Assembly: GCA_026261815.1 (NCBI GenBank) | Contig: JAMPIT010000856.1 | Coordinates: 8,974,001-9,038,000 of the forward strand | Reading direction: 5' to 3' | Source: Monarcha castaneiventris obscurior | Lineage: Eukaryota > Chordata > Aves > Passeriformes > Monarchidae | DNA: 64,000 nucleotides | In this document: one piece after another, positions 35,301-45,300 of the stretch | How positions within the stretch are numbered: the stretch's first letter is position 1 | Layout: each line of letters begins with the position of its first letter | The notes under the pieces: model-generated | Told to the model about the DNA's origin: nothing | Database searches by the model: none | The model's input: only the letters and a program-made list of their open reading frames with translations | Made by a program: the position numbers and the translations under genes

Positions 35301-38300
35301 ACAAAGCACCTCTCTGGTGCTCATGTTCATTGACCTGTGCAGGTTTAGAGGCAGAGATTACATTGGAAAAGCTCCTGGGGAGCTGCCTGTGTGCTCCTGC
35401 TCGTCAGGAGCCTGCCTGGAGGGTTCCATAGCCCCACCAGTGCTGAGTAGAGATAAGCCCCTGCCAGCCCCACAAACCCAGGGCTTTGTGTCAACCTCCT
35501 CAGTGCCAGTGCCATTTGGGGAGCGAGGTGTTCAGCTCAAAGGCAAGGGTGGGCAGGGGATAATGAAGCATTTTGACACATAAGAAAGCACAGAAACGGG
35601 CTGTGGCAGGGGGTGATGTGTTCTTTCTACCAGAACAATCTCAGAGATGTATTGCCAAGTAACTGTGAGAACATATAGTATGAATACGAGGCAATTATCT
35701 CACTTAGTGGCCTGTAGTTAAAGCCCAAAAGCATTGTGTAATTGGGCAGGGGCTGTTTATCCTTAGAAATAAATGTTTTAGCACCATGTGAGGTCAAAGA
35801 AATTACACTACGATCCAGGTAATAATAATAACCTTGAATAGTTTGCACTCCTGTAATGCCTTTCATCTGGATTTGTGAGCACTTTCTCACCATACATTAA
35901 TCCCCACCACCCGCTGTGCTCTAAGAAAGACTGATGTTATGATCGGTGCACAATAGCACTGGGAGGGACGGAGGAGACTCGCCCAAGGTCAGGGAAGGGG
36001 CTGGCAGCAAAGCTGGGGACACAACCTGAGGTGGTGGCAGTGTCCTGGGCTGAGGGACCGGCTGCTCCTCACGGATCAATGCTTGTCTTGTGCAGTGGAT
36101 GTGGAGCAGGGATGGGACAGTGGACAGAAGGCAGCAGAGCTGGGGAAGGGTGTGGAGCACCAGGAGAAGCTGAAGGAGTTGTGGGGGGCTCAGCCTGGAG
36201 AAAAGGAGGCTCAGGGGGAACCTTCTGTCTCTCCACAACTCCCTGACAGGAGGGTGCAGCCAGGGGGATGTCGGGCTCTGCTCTCAGGGAACAAGGGACA
36301 GGACGAGAGGAAATGGCCTCAAGTTGCACCATGGGAGGTTTAGGTTGGATATCGGGAAAATTTCTTCCCCAGAAGGGTTGTCAAGCCCTGGCACAGCTGC
36401 CCAGGGAAGTGGTGGAGTCACCATCCCTGGAGGGATTTAAAAGTCGTGTAGATGTGGCCCTTTCTGGTCTCACTTGTAAGACCAGCAGAACCAGAGATCT
36501 GCATCCTGGCCCTTTACCCCCCTGAAATGTTGCTCACGAGCTGCACACCTCCTTGTCATTTCTTTTCCAAGCTCCTTTCAGGAGGGTGGAAGGATTACTC
36601 CGAGGTAGATGGGAAGCTGGTTGGATACTGACAGTTCTGAAAGCTTTCCTCATTACAGATGACAATCACCCATTATCATCATCATCATTGTGCCAATAAC
36701 TGCGTGTTTTGTAGGCAGAGGTGCTATTTTCTGAAATTCTGAGAAATTCTCTGAGCTATGAGATTAGGGTGATATTATGGATGAGGGCATTTGGTCGTGG
36801 TGGTCATGATTATAACAGCTCCAAATGCCATTACACAGCACTGGGCTTATTTTCACATTAAATGGATTTGATCCTGTGCACTTGCTTCCTCGTGGAGTGG
36901 CATCTGACAGGCAATTTTACAAGTGAGAAAACCAGAATTAACCAGTTGGGACCTCCAGAGCTGCGTCCTGATGAGGGCCGTGGCTGCCCTAACCTCATTG
37001 CAATGCAGAAATCTTCCTCGTGGGCAAAGAGCCATTCCTGGAAAAGCTGATAGACACAGAGTAAACAAACAACTTATTTGTCGGTGTTTTCTCAGCCTGG
37101 AAGTCAGTGCTGAAACCCTCTGCCGTGTACCCCTGGCAGGGATGCCCTGTGGCACAGGGAGGGTATCAGTGTCAAAGCCCCCCATGACTCCCAGTTTCAT
37201 GGAGCCTAACCAGAAGCTCTCTGCTTGCTCTTAGGTGATTACTTTGGCATCCTGATGGAGGAAAAAGTGACCAGCTTCCCCTTCAGCGTCCTGGATAATC
37301 CCATGTACTGGGGCAGCACAGCCATCTACCTGGGCTGGTCCCTCATGTGAGTACGTGCCCCTACAAACACCTCTGGTTGTAGGGCGAGTGTGGGGTTTCT
37401 TGGCAGGGCATGAGGTGCCAGGCTGCATTGGGGGCCAAAAAGATGCTCTGTGATGGCAGAGGAAGTGCAGCATGCCCTGACTTCTGGCTCCCTGGCTATT
37501 TTTGTGCGTGGAAAATCTTGTGCTGTCTCAAAACGCTCGCAGCATTTGTTGTAGAAAAATAAAGAGCGGCCAAGTGCTGAGGGAGAGGAGACATCAGCAA
37601 ATACTCTGCAGCTGAATGAGGTCCTTGGCAGGCTCTGCACGTGGAAAAATCAACAGTCAGGGCCAAATTCATGCAGGGTGTCACTCGGCAGGGGCAGGGC
37701 ACTAGGACTGGGGAGCAGTGTGACCCTGCAATTACTCTGTAAAAAGCAAAACAAGCCAAGCCACCCTTTCCCCCAGCCCACGGTGATAACACTTCCGAAA
37801 CACTCCTTGTGTGATACAACACAGCTTAATAGCCTGCCTAGGAGGAAATGAATAGGCTGTAATTTAGCAGCAAATGAGCAATATACTCTATTCAGTGTAA
37901 CAAGTTTGATGTGGTTTTCATTTAATATCACATTTTATTTATTTGCCCAGGAGAAAAAAACCCAAAACCCTGGCTGTGTTACTTCAGGAGCCCATGGAGT
38001 GTTGCAGGCCGTTACCACTGGGTATTTTGCACTGGTGCTCCTGACTGTGACCACTTCTCCTCTGCTTGGGTGGAAGAATGAAGTGCTTTGCCACTTTCTG
38101 GTCATTTTTTCAGCCATGTGTGCAGCCCCTGGTAATAAGTAAAGCTGATGGTTTCTCTCCTGTCTCCACTGAGCCTTGTTGCTGTTAGTTCTGCACTTGA
38201 AATCCCTCCCCGGTGCTGTCAGGGTTGGCTGCGTGAGGTTGTTTCCCTTCCTGGCAGAGCCACGGCACTGGATGGGGTTTAAATCCTGGCAAATGGTGCA

Positions 38301-41300
38301 GGAGAGCCAGAGGGAGGCAATGCTGGGCACGAGAATTGGCCACAGGGTCCACAGCAGCACCATGGAAGCATGTATGTTGCTGTGGGAAGTGGGGCAGAGC
38401 TGGGGCAGGATGAGTCCCCCCACACCACACCACACACCACACCACACCACACCACACCACACCACACCACACCACACCACACCACACCACACCACACCAC
38501 ACCACACCACACCACACCACGACCCTCACAGCAGCACAGAAGGAGGAATTTGACCAGGAGGAATTATAAGGAGATCTTTATTTGTTTTAAAATCAGCATC
38601 ATACTACTTCCTAAAACCTTTGCAGAATCCAGTGAACCCTCCTGTGCTGTTTCTGTCGCAGAATCCCTTCTTCACCCCTCTCATTGTGGTCTTCCACCAC
38701 AATTCCGAGCAAGAGCAGCTCAAAGCAGCTCAGGATAGCAGTGATTGCCTCCTTTTTCTCGTTAAAAGGCTGCCACCATTAAGGCCAGCGAGGCGTGACA
38801 AATAATTGCTGTGAACAAATTGCTGGAGCTGTGCAAAGTGGCACCAAGACACCGCCCACCTGCCTGGGGGAAGCTCAGCACAACCCTTCTCACGGTGGTT
38901 TTGGCTGTTTGTCTGCCCTGGGATCGCAGTTCATACAATCACACAATCATTTAAGTTGGGAAAGAATTCTAAAGTCATCAAGTCCAAGCATTAACCCAGC
39001 GCTGCCATGATCACCACTAAAACATGTCCCCAAATGCCACATTTACATGGCTTTTAGATCCCTCCAGGGATGGTGACTCCACCACTGCCCTGGGCAGCTG
39101 TGCCAGGACTTGACAACCCTTCCAGCGAAGAAATTTTCCTGATATCCAACCTAAACCTCCTGTGGGGCAACTTGAGGCCATTTCCTCTTGTCCTGTCTCT
39201 TGTATCCCTGGCTCCACCCTTCTGTCTGGGAGTTGGAGAGAGTGAGAAAGTTCCCCCTGAGCCTCCTTTTCTCCAGGCTGAGACCCCCCCAGCCCCCTCA
39301 GCTTCTCCTGCTGCTCCAGACCCATCCCCAGCTCTGTTCCCTTCTCTGGACACTCTCCATTGGCTGATTTTTTGTGGGGGTCCACGCTGTCTCCTGAAGT
39401 CCCAGGGCTTTCAGAAGATGTCAGGTGTCTGCCCTCAGAGGCCAGAGCTGATGTCCCATCTCTGTGGCAGCGGGAAGGATGCTGGAGGAATCCTCCAGCT
39501 GTCTGCTTCTGGCCAGACCTGAAACACAGAGCACATTTGTCCTCCCTTGGTGATGCATCACTCCTTATCGTGGCATCAGAACCCAAAGGATTGATCCATT
39601 TCCATCCATAAGGGGTGAAAACACATCACATAAACCAGCCTGTCCTCTGACTCCTGTCCAGCCTTAAAAGCATCAAGTGGGGTGACAACCCACAGCCATG
39701 GGGAGCTGCAGCAAGGCTGGGGACAGACAGACTTCCTACCCCAAAAAAAAGTCCCACTAGGACAACAAAACCTTCCTGACTGATTCATCATCACTGCTGC
39801 AATCAGATGCAGCCCAATATGTAGGTCAAACTCGTAAGAGGGCAGGAACAGTTCACCCAAATTCTGCTCATCACCTGTGTCGAGCAGCAGCCTCGTTTCT
39901 CCTGCGAGACAAATGGAGCATTCACTGTGTGGGGACAGCTTTGTGTGCCTCTGGTAGGGAAGTGTTCTAACTCACGGCAACAGGCTGTGTAAATCAGAGC
40001 TGGAGCTGCAGCCAAATGATGCAATTAGAGGTCTTGCTGTCAACAAACAATCATGTAAATTTGTTCTCTCTGATAGGAATCAAGAAGGAGACATGACTAA
40101 GCATGTAATAGCAGGGGGTTGGGAGAGAAAGAAGTTGCCCGAAGCTTCCTAATGAGGGAAATGTTATTATAGAATGAAAACAGCGAAAAGGTGGAGATTT
40201 GTGGGTGCCTCTCCAGGAACTGAGGAGGCCGGGTGGTACCTGAAAGTGGCTCCACTACAAGGTTTAGGTAGTTCAGTCTCTCTCTGCAGGTGTGTTTTCC
40301 CAGCAGCACAAGTCACCTTGCACCAGGCTTGTGGGATGTTTGTCCTCATAAAATCACAGAATGGTTTGGGTTGGAAGAAACTTTGAAGCTTATCTCTGTT
40401 GTCCCCCTTAATAAGGACTCTGGTGATTGCCTTTAACTGCTGGTGGCAGCTCAGCTCTGAGGGGGACGAGAGCTGGCTGTCAGCAAATAAAGTATTTAAC
40501 TGGTCCTTGGTGAGGAAATGTGCAAGGCCAGGCTGGACAGGTTTGGAGCACAGGTTTGGAGCAGGCTGGGATTGTAGAAGGTGTCCCTGCCCATGGCAGG
40601 GGGCAGGATGAGATGAGCTTTGAGATCCTTTCCAATCAAAACCATTTCGTGATTCTATGATTCTATGACATCTCTCTTTAGAGCAGGAGGTGATGAGGAT
40701 TTTTTGGTCCCAGAGCTTTGGCCTCTGCTAAAAGGAACGGCCATCTCCGTTGCATCCACAGTTCTTGATCATCTCTCCCCATAACCACAGTGAGGAGCAG
40801 TGGGTGGCATCAGTCCCCCGTGCTGTGCCTGGTGACATCTTGCTGGAGGACACATTCTTGAAACACCTTGAAATGGGTTTAAAAGTGAACCAAGCCCCCA
40901 GCACCCAGCCCCGATGCAGCACCCAGCCCAGCACCCTTCCCAGGGCAGGAATGGACCTTCCCATCCCTTTCCATCCCCATCCCTGCCCTGGCTGAGCCAC
41001 TGCTTGGATGTGTGCAGTGCCATGCACTGCTCTGTCTGCCTGGTGTCCCCTGTGCCCTGGGTGGCCCATCTTTTTGGGACATGAGGCGTTTCCCTCAGAG
41101 CATGGGTGGGGAGCTGCAGCCATATGTCAGCAGCTGCTCAGCCCTTAAACATCCCTATAATCTCAGGATTTAGCATCAAAGCAGGAGCTCTCATAGCAGA
41201 GACGTGCAGGGATCAGACTTAAAAGAAGTCGCTGAAGTAGGCTGGGGAAGAGTCTTTGCCAAGTAACATCTGTCTTAAGACAGTTAACATGAAGCACAAA

Positions 41301-42348
41301 AAACCCCCAACCCTTTTGTTCGCTTCTGTTTAATGAGCGAGCGAGAGCTCTGTGCAGCCCAGTGTCTCATTTCACTTTCTCAGCCAGGTCTTGCATAAGC
41401 CCATGTACTTACCTGATCCTTCCCTTCTCTTTCAAAACAGGCACGCCAGCCCAGCTGGCCTTTTGCTGACAGCTGTAGTGGCAATTTCCTACACAATCGC
41501 TGTGCTGTACGAGGGGTGAGTAGCTGTGCAGAACTGGAGAGCTTCTAATTATTTCTACCAGCTTTAACTCCCGAGGTTTCAGAGAACTGCACAAGTAGAG
41601 ATGTTTTTTTCCAATTAATTCAGCAGGGAAGAAGAAAAACAGAGGATTATTTTTCAATTGTTTTGATAATGGGCATATTCCACTCTGGAACTATTTGCTG
41701 AGTTCTAGGAACATTGGTGCCTTTTTTTTATTTTTATTAAAATGAGACCTTTTTTTTCCTTTTGGGTGCCAGATTCTGTCTATAGAAGAACAATAAGGAG
41801 GGCAGTGAGAGGACTCATTGTGTCTTCAGAAGAGCCCCTACAAGAAGCACTTGCATTTTGTAGTTCCTTGGAGGGGCTTCTCTGCTGTTTTGCACCACAA
41901 TAGCCCAGCCAGCAGCACAGGATGGAGCAGCACAGAATAACTCCCAGAAGTAGCAGTTGTACTTCAGCAGTGAAAGGTCTTTTGTATTTGCAAGGGAGGA
42001 GGAGATGCAGAGAGCCACAGTCTGCATGAGGGGGAGTCTGGGTGTGTGCTGAGCCTCGTTCTGCTCGGCGCAGATCTCGGATGGTCCTGTAGCTGCTCCA
42101 CAATCCAGAGAGGCTGAGACCAGGAATAGTCAGGCACAGGAATAGTCAGGCTGTGCAAGCCTGTGAAGGACAGACTTTGTAGGCCCAAAGGAGAGCACTC
42201 ACTAGTCTTGATTTTAATTCTTCCTCCCTTCTTTTGCCCCTGTCTTTTGCCTCTGCCCCCTCTCTCCCCAAATTCCTGTCCTCCCAACTGCAGGCCTTTC
42301 ACAGAGGAAATCTATCGGCAGAAGCAGAAGGGAGTGAAGAGCAAGTAG
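2127..42348 (+). CDS. PEMT: Phosphatidylethanolamine N-methyltransferase (whole spliced gene)
   Basis: PEMT converts phosphatidylethanolamine to phosphatidylcholine by three S-adenosylmethionine-dependent methylations in ER and associated membranes. Seven coding exons (2127-2237, 4578-4685, 24593-24708, 32566-32711, 37235-37346, 41441-41515, 42294-42348) join in frame across GT-AG junctions to 240 aa. Residues 24-37 (ending [12 protein letters not shown]) match the N-terminal extension of the human long isoform. The blocks [47 protein letters not shown] and [10 protein letters not shown] match the family core in order. Hydrophobic stretches fit the four-helix topology known for the family. 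A second in-frame ATG at 4593 would give a 198-aa short form, close to the 199-aa human isoform. Residues 140-142 (AVG) and 222-223 (EG) differ from the human GLG and EE motifs. Identity is certain from sequence. Full catalytic competence is not shown. Confidence 0.97.
2238..4577 (+). other. PEMT: PEMT intron 1 (2.34 kb)
   Basis: The intron is bounded by cag|gtaccg and ccacag|gtg. It begins within the CpG island and contains the 23-bp minisatellite at 2548-2800. The remainder is moderate-GC DNA without a supported coding segment. A C/G-rich stretch with a small poly-A/T component lies at 3820-4040. Confidence 0.9.
2548..2800 (+). repeat. 23-bp minisatellite, eleven consecutive units
   Basis: Eleven units of exactly 23 bp follow one another, typified by aggtgcccatgcagctctcac plus two pyrimidines. 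Units differ by several substitutions but I see no insertion or deletion across 253 bp. Since 23 is not a multiple of three, the array reads similarly in all three plus frames and creates three overlapping spurious ORFs. It starts 311 bp after the exon 1 donor of PEMT. Confidence 0.9.
4578..4685 (+). CDS. PEMT: PEMT coding exon 2 (36 codons, contains short-isoform ATG)
   Basis: The exon follows ...tccacag and ends at atgtg|gtaaga, phase 0 at both ends. It encodes [14 protein letters not shown], then a hydrophobic helix, then FNPLFWNV, matching the human MTRLLGYVD...FNPLYWNV block. The internal ATG at 4593 sits in cagccATGg, a strong initiation context, and corresponds to the start of the human 199-aa isoform. 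Both long and short proteins are therefore possible. Confidence 0.96.
20262..20509 (+). mobile_element. CR1-like LINE 3' fragment, forward orientation
   Basis: The copy reads ggagaaatttattct..., ggtgaggccctggcacaggt, tgcccagagaagctgtggct and ends with ccttccaacacaaaccactc and a decayed catgactctatgaa tail. It is a 5'-truncated CR1 of about 250 bp in PEMT intron 2. Confidence 0.9.
20764..20781 (+). promoter_or_regulatory. Tandem pair of TATA-box-like motifs
   Basis: The 10-bp string ggtatataaa occurs twice in direct succession, giving two consensus TATATAAA motifs at 20764-20771 and 20774-20781. They sit about 250 bp after a CR1 tail within intron 2. No GC-rich initiator region or downstream exon supports promoter use, so a chance duplication is as likely. 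Confidence 0.3.
22259..22270. repeat. Perfect 12-bp palindrome GCTAATATTAGC
   Basis: This is a self-complementary 12-mer in PEMT intron 2, just upstream of the duplicated AACTAATTA elements. It could be a dimeric homeodomain-type site. It is short enough to arise by chance. Confidence 0.5.
22305..22360 (+). repeat. 37-bp-spaced duplication of an AACTAATTA element
   Basis: gaactaattagttgtt (from 22308) recurs as gaactaattaattgtt (from 22345), each preceded by cca/ccg, with one mismatch in the 16-mer. Both contain TAATTA, the core bound by many homeodomain proteins. A short CpG-rich block follows at 22370-22430. A regulatory role is inferred. Confidence 0.5.
24593..24708 (+). CDS. PEMT: PEMT coding exon 3
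   Basis: The exon starts after ctctccag and ends at cactg|gtaagg, leaving two bases (TG) of a split Cys codon. It encodes [18 protein letters not shown] followed by a hydrophobic segment and NCVRSH. This corresponds to human VARWEHKTRKLSRAFGSP...NFLRSHC. The length is 116 nt, and its phase is complemented exactly by the next exon. Confidence 0.96.
29091..29322 (+). mobile_element. CR1-like LINE 3' fragment, forward orientation
   Basis: The sequence gacggaaagaggagagattc is followed by an internally deleted join to attgcccagagaagctgtgt, then gtgtccctgcccatagcagg and cctttcaacccaaaccattc. The usual segment around ggtgaggccctggca is missing. The terminal octamer repeats are lost. Confidence 0.88.
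31760..32100. promoter_or_regulatory. CpG-retaining patch in PEMT intron 3
   Basis: Roughly two dozen CpG dinucleotides occur within about 340 bp of only moderate GC content, while flanking intronic sequence is nearly CpG-free. Retention of CpG suggests little germline methylation or selection, as at enhancers. This is an inference from composition only. Confidence 0.4.
32566..32711 (+). CDS. PEMT: PEMT coding exon 4 (membrane core, GxG region)
   Basis: The exon starts after ccttgacag and ends at ctag|gtaagc (146 nt). It completes Cys112, then encodes [13 protein letters not shown], a loop rich in aromatic residues ([10 protein letters not shown]), and the helix carrying [16 protein letters not shown], nearly identical to human VLSSFFALGFAGTFLG. 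The ungapped alignment places Ala140-Val141-Gly142 (32648-32656) at the human GLG motif (98-100), so the first glycine is replaced. Confidence 0.96.
32712..37234 (+). other. PEMT: PEMT intron 4 (4.5 kb)
   Basis: The intron is bounded by ctag|gtaagc and gctcttag|gt. It contains a CR1 copy at 36110-36478 and a short ATC repeat near 36675-36690. No coding segment is supported. Confidence 0.88.
36110..36478 (+). mobile_element. CR1-like LINE fragment, forward orientation
   Basis: The copy reads gctcagcctggagaaaagga, ggaaatggcctcaagttgca, gttggatatcgggaaaattt, cctggcacagctgcccaggg and ccctggagggatttaaaagt. It is the same subfamily as the reverse copy at 38931-39358, with which it shares the tccctggagggat/ttaaaag variant. 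It stops before a canonical tail. Confidence 0.88.
37235..37346 (+). CDS. PEMT: PEMT coding exon 5
   Basis: The exon starts after gctcttag and ends at ctcat|gtgagt (112 nt). The joined reading is (G)[37 protein letters not shown]. It matches human [38 protein letters not shown] without a gap. This is the most conserved part of the family. Confidence 0.97.
38420..38520 (+). repeat. (ACACC)n pentanucleotide microsatellite
   Basis: About 20 nearly perfect copies of accac/acacc span 101 bp, with one interruption (cacaccac) near the 5' end. The minus strand is a TGGTG/GTGGT tract. Translation in any frame gives artificial repeat peptides (HHTTP / VVWCG). The purity suggests recent expansion and probable length polymorphism. 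Confidence 0.97.
38931..39358 (-). mobile_element. CR1-like LINE 3' fragment, reverse orientation
   Basis: The copy opens with a decayed tail (tcatacaatcacacaatcat) and gttgggaaagaattctaaag. It continues through ccctccagggatggtgactc, ggcagctgtgccaggacttg and tttcctcttgtcctgtctct to tccaggctgagaccccccca. It is about 430 bp and the most complete reverse copy in PEMT. Confidence 0.92.
40347..40410 (-). mobile_element. Short CR1 3' end, reverse orientation
   Basis: cataaaatcacagaatggtt plus tgggttggaagaaactttga is the extreme 3' end of a CR1 in reverse complement, about 60 bp. Ordinary intronic sequence follows. It faces the forward copy at 40510-40669. Confidence 0.75.
40510..40669 (+). mobile_element. 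CR1 3' fragment, forward orientation with intact tail
   Basis: The copy runs from tgaggaaatgtgcaaggcca through gtgtccctgcccatggcagg to aaccatttcgtgattctatg and a second attctatga. The terminal 8-mer repeat is complete here, unlike in the other copies. It appears strongly 5'-truncated. Confidence 0.9.
41441..41515 (+). CDS. PEMT: PEMT coding exon 6
   Basis: The exon starts after ttcaaaacag and ends at gaggg|gtgagt (75 nt). It encodes [24 protein letters not shown] plus the first two bases of a Gly codon. The last helix matches human HASPTGLLLTVLVALTYIVALLYE. The only GT donor here forces GGG (Gly223) where human PEMT has the second Glu of its EE motif. Confidence 0.96.
41516..42293 (+). other. 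PEMT: PEMT intron 6 (778 bp)
   Basis: This is the shortest intron, bounded by gaggg|gtgagt and aactgcag|gcc. It contains T-rich runs near 41720-41760 and a pyrimidine-rich tract before the acceptor. No repeat family or extra exon was recognised. Confidence 0.9.
42294..42348 (+). CDS. PEMT: PEMT coding exon 7 with stop codon
   Basis: The exon starts after ccaactgcag. It completes Gly223 and encodes [17 protein letters not shown], then TAG at 42346-42348. The human C-terminus is PFTAEIYRQKASGSHKRS. The basic tail is kept but its last residues differ. A strong donor-like CAG|GTACGT lies six bases past the stop. Confidence 0.95.
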
Positions 42349-45300
42349 CCCCAGGTACGTTTGCTGATGGGCATTTCAGGGGCTGCTTTGCTGGGCTCCC
42401 CCACCAATGCCCACCCCTGCCCAGTCTTGCCTTCCCCAGCTCCTCCAGAGCCCTTCCCACACTTCTCAAAGCATTTGAGCTTCAAGCCTCTGCAAAATCC
42501 CAGGCAGAGAGGCTTTTCACAGCAGCAGTTGTGTCCGCCTCTTGGCACCCGACCAGCAGCCCCCAAATTGTTTTGATTATACACTTGAGAATCAGTGCGA
42601 GGGAAAATTGCTGGGAAGCTTCGAGGCTCCAGGCTTAATCTGAATCAGGCAGAAAAAAACAGCTATTGGCCATGGCAGGTGCTCCAGAGAGTGGCAGGGA
42701 TGGTGTGAGAGGGCATGTGTGCCTGCTCATCCCTCAGGGAAATCGGGCATCCCTGCTCCAGCTGCTCCTTGCCTGAGCCAGGAACATTTCTGCCAGTGGA
42801 CTCACCCTAAAACCTCAGCCCAGGCTTGTTTGGGGGGCCAAAGGCTTCTGCAAAAGCACAAGCTCCTGGCCAGGCTCCTTTCCTGGGAGTTCATTGCCAT
42901 CCTGGAACTCCTAGTGCATTTGCCTGCTGGTTGTTGGAGAATTGGGACAATCCCACAGCACTGCTGAGGTTTTGGCAGCACCGTAACTGCTGCTGACAGA
43001 GCTGCTGTGGCACCACTGAGCTCCCCAATGGACTCTTGTCCCTTTGCCTTTTGCAGAGCACTCTCTCAGGTACCTCGTGCCTCTCCGGTCCCCACACTGT
43101 CCGATTTGCCCGTTTTCCTACTGAGATGTATCCTAGTAATTAGCCCGGCAACCCTTAATGAGCCGACTGAGCTCCCAACAGCACTGGAAATGACCAGAGG
43201 AACAGCCTGAGCGTGGTGGCAGCTCCTTGCCACAGCCCATGGGAGAGGGAGGTCCCTGTCCCCAGGTCTCTGTCCAGGTCACTGCAGCTCCCGATGCTCT
43301 CCTGGGAGTGACACAGTGTGGGACCTCCCCACCTCTTCTCCCACACCAATTATTGGAAAAAGGAAATTCCTTTGGACTGGAGGGAAAGCAGAATAAATGA
43401 TGGAGACACGAAGGGCCTTTCATAAGTGAGCTCTGAACATATGGAAGCACCAGCTCCAGCTGATCGTGAAGATCATCTGAAGGTGCTGACTAAGAGCCAC
43501 GAGAAGCAGACAGAGCTCAGGTGCAGCAATGGAGAGGGCTCGGGAGCCCCTGAGGATTCAAACACAGCTGGGGAAGGAACAGGAGAATCTGCTGTGAGCT
43601 CAACAACAGCAAAACCTGCTGCAAACTCAACAACCAAGCCCCTCCTTTTTGGGAAAGGAACCTCCCCATCCAGATCTGTAGTTTCCCACCCATGCAGAGC
43701 CCTGCAGTGTCTCAGCACTATTGCAAAGGCTCTGAGAAAAGTGACTGAAAAGCACAGGGATGTGAATGTCTGACCTTAACCACAGCCTGGGGGGATGGCA
43801 GGTGTCCCAAGGGGAAACCCCAGCATGGGGAAGACCCAGGGGAAGAGTCAATCCCTATCTGCACCTCACAGATATCCCACCCCTGGCCATGTTGATGCCC
43901 CAGCCCCTCCTTTTCCCTGGGTCCACATGAGGGTCCTGCTGCCTTTCCCACCACCCAGTGCCTTCCAGCTGTTTTTCACTGCCTTGCAGGGGCAGAGGGT
44001 GGGAGGAAGGGAGGAAGGGAGGAAGGGAAAGGTTTGTTTCTGCCTTCCACACCGTGCAGCAGCCAGGTACGGATGTGCCCCTCTGCCCCTGCCACCAGCC
44101 TCAGCACGTCCCAAAATTTCCCAGCGCTGGATCCTGCCTTGAACAGAAAGACTCCAGAGGTGGTGCTGCAGCCCCAGGCTCTGTTTTTACAGATTCCCAG
44201 AAGAGTTTGAGAAATAAACTGTAAATGACCAAGCGAGCAGGTGCTGGAGAAAGGAGCTGTGCTGCTGCCAGGTCCCACACGGGCACTGGAGCGCAGGGCC
44301 ACATCTCAGCCTCACTTCATCCCCTTCACAGAGTGTCCCTTTTCTCAGTGTCACCTCCATAGAACGGTTCCATTTCCTTTTGCTTTTGCGCGTTGTAATT
44401 AATTCACCCTCTGGGCATCGCTCAGCAGAATTAAAAGTGTTGGTCTCTTTTCAGTCTGGCCTCCCATTTCCTCCGGAAGGGCTCACAAATGCTGTGTTTG
44501 TGTTTCATCACTTCAGAACCATTACACATAGATTTCTTTTTTTATTGCCATCTCAACAACCTTCCTCTCAAAGATTTGGGCATAGTATTTTATTTTTAGA
44601 TAAGTTTCCACATCCCCTTCACAGCTAATGTTTATAGACGGAGGCTAAACTGGCCCAGTACCCATAGCAACCATCGAGGAGAGGATACATTGCATTATTC
44701 AGACAATTTATGTCAGAGTTGCCAGTCCTGGCTCAAAGTCTCTGATGTCAATAAACTTGGATTTGTTGGTAAGTGAAATCAGTATTTACTGAAGAAGCAC
44801 GTGCTCATACGGGAAGAATTATTCCTAATGAGAACACAGCAAGGGCTGTATTTGTGCTGTCTCATTCCCGGCCTGGAGACCATGTGTGCTGTTCCCAGTC
44901 CTTTCTGCAAGGCCAGAGGGGACCCCAGTTGTACCATTCCCCTCCCCAGCCACTATTGGCCTCCTGAAATGTGTGTCTGTCACCATAAACCCCAGCGGTG
45001 GAGCCGTTTCCCATCCCATGCCCACAGCATCCCATGAGCACAGGGATTTGTACTGTGCTGGGACTGGCTTCACGGATTCCTTCTCCCTTGATCTGCCAAT
45101 TCCAGCCCTTCCCACTTCCCAGACTTTGTGTGGCAGCTTTACATTGCATTGCACAAGGTTTTTTTTCTGGGGTTATGCCAGACACATCCCTGGTTTTAGT
45201 AGCTCTTCCTGCAGCAGCCAGCACGGATTAAACGTCTCTGCCTTCACAGAGCTGGTTCTGGCTGCCCTAAAGCTGGAATTCGACATTTCAGAGGTGTCTG

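Larger units (their letters stand above)
37347..41440 (+). other. PEMT: PEMT intron 5 (4.1 kb)
   Basis: The intron is bounded by ctcat|gtgagt and caaaacag|gcac. It carries the pentanucleotide microsatellite (38420-38520) and three CR1-derived pieces (38931-39358, 40347-40410, 40510-40669). Nothing coding is supported. Confidence 0.88.

Noticed and set aside
35800..35835. ATA/AAT-rich stretch as a possible tRNA or snRNA
   Set aside because: No cloverleaf, A/B box or snRNA motif is visible.
38420..38520. Possible CRISPR array or interstitial telomere
   Set aside because: There are no spacers, and the unit is ACACC rather than TTAGGG/CCCTAA; it is a simple microsatellite.
38185..38738. ORFs with repeated VVWCG or HHTTP peptides
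   Set aside because: They are translations of the ACACC microsatellite in six frames.
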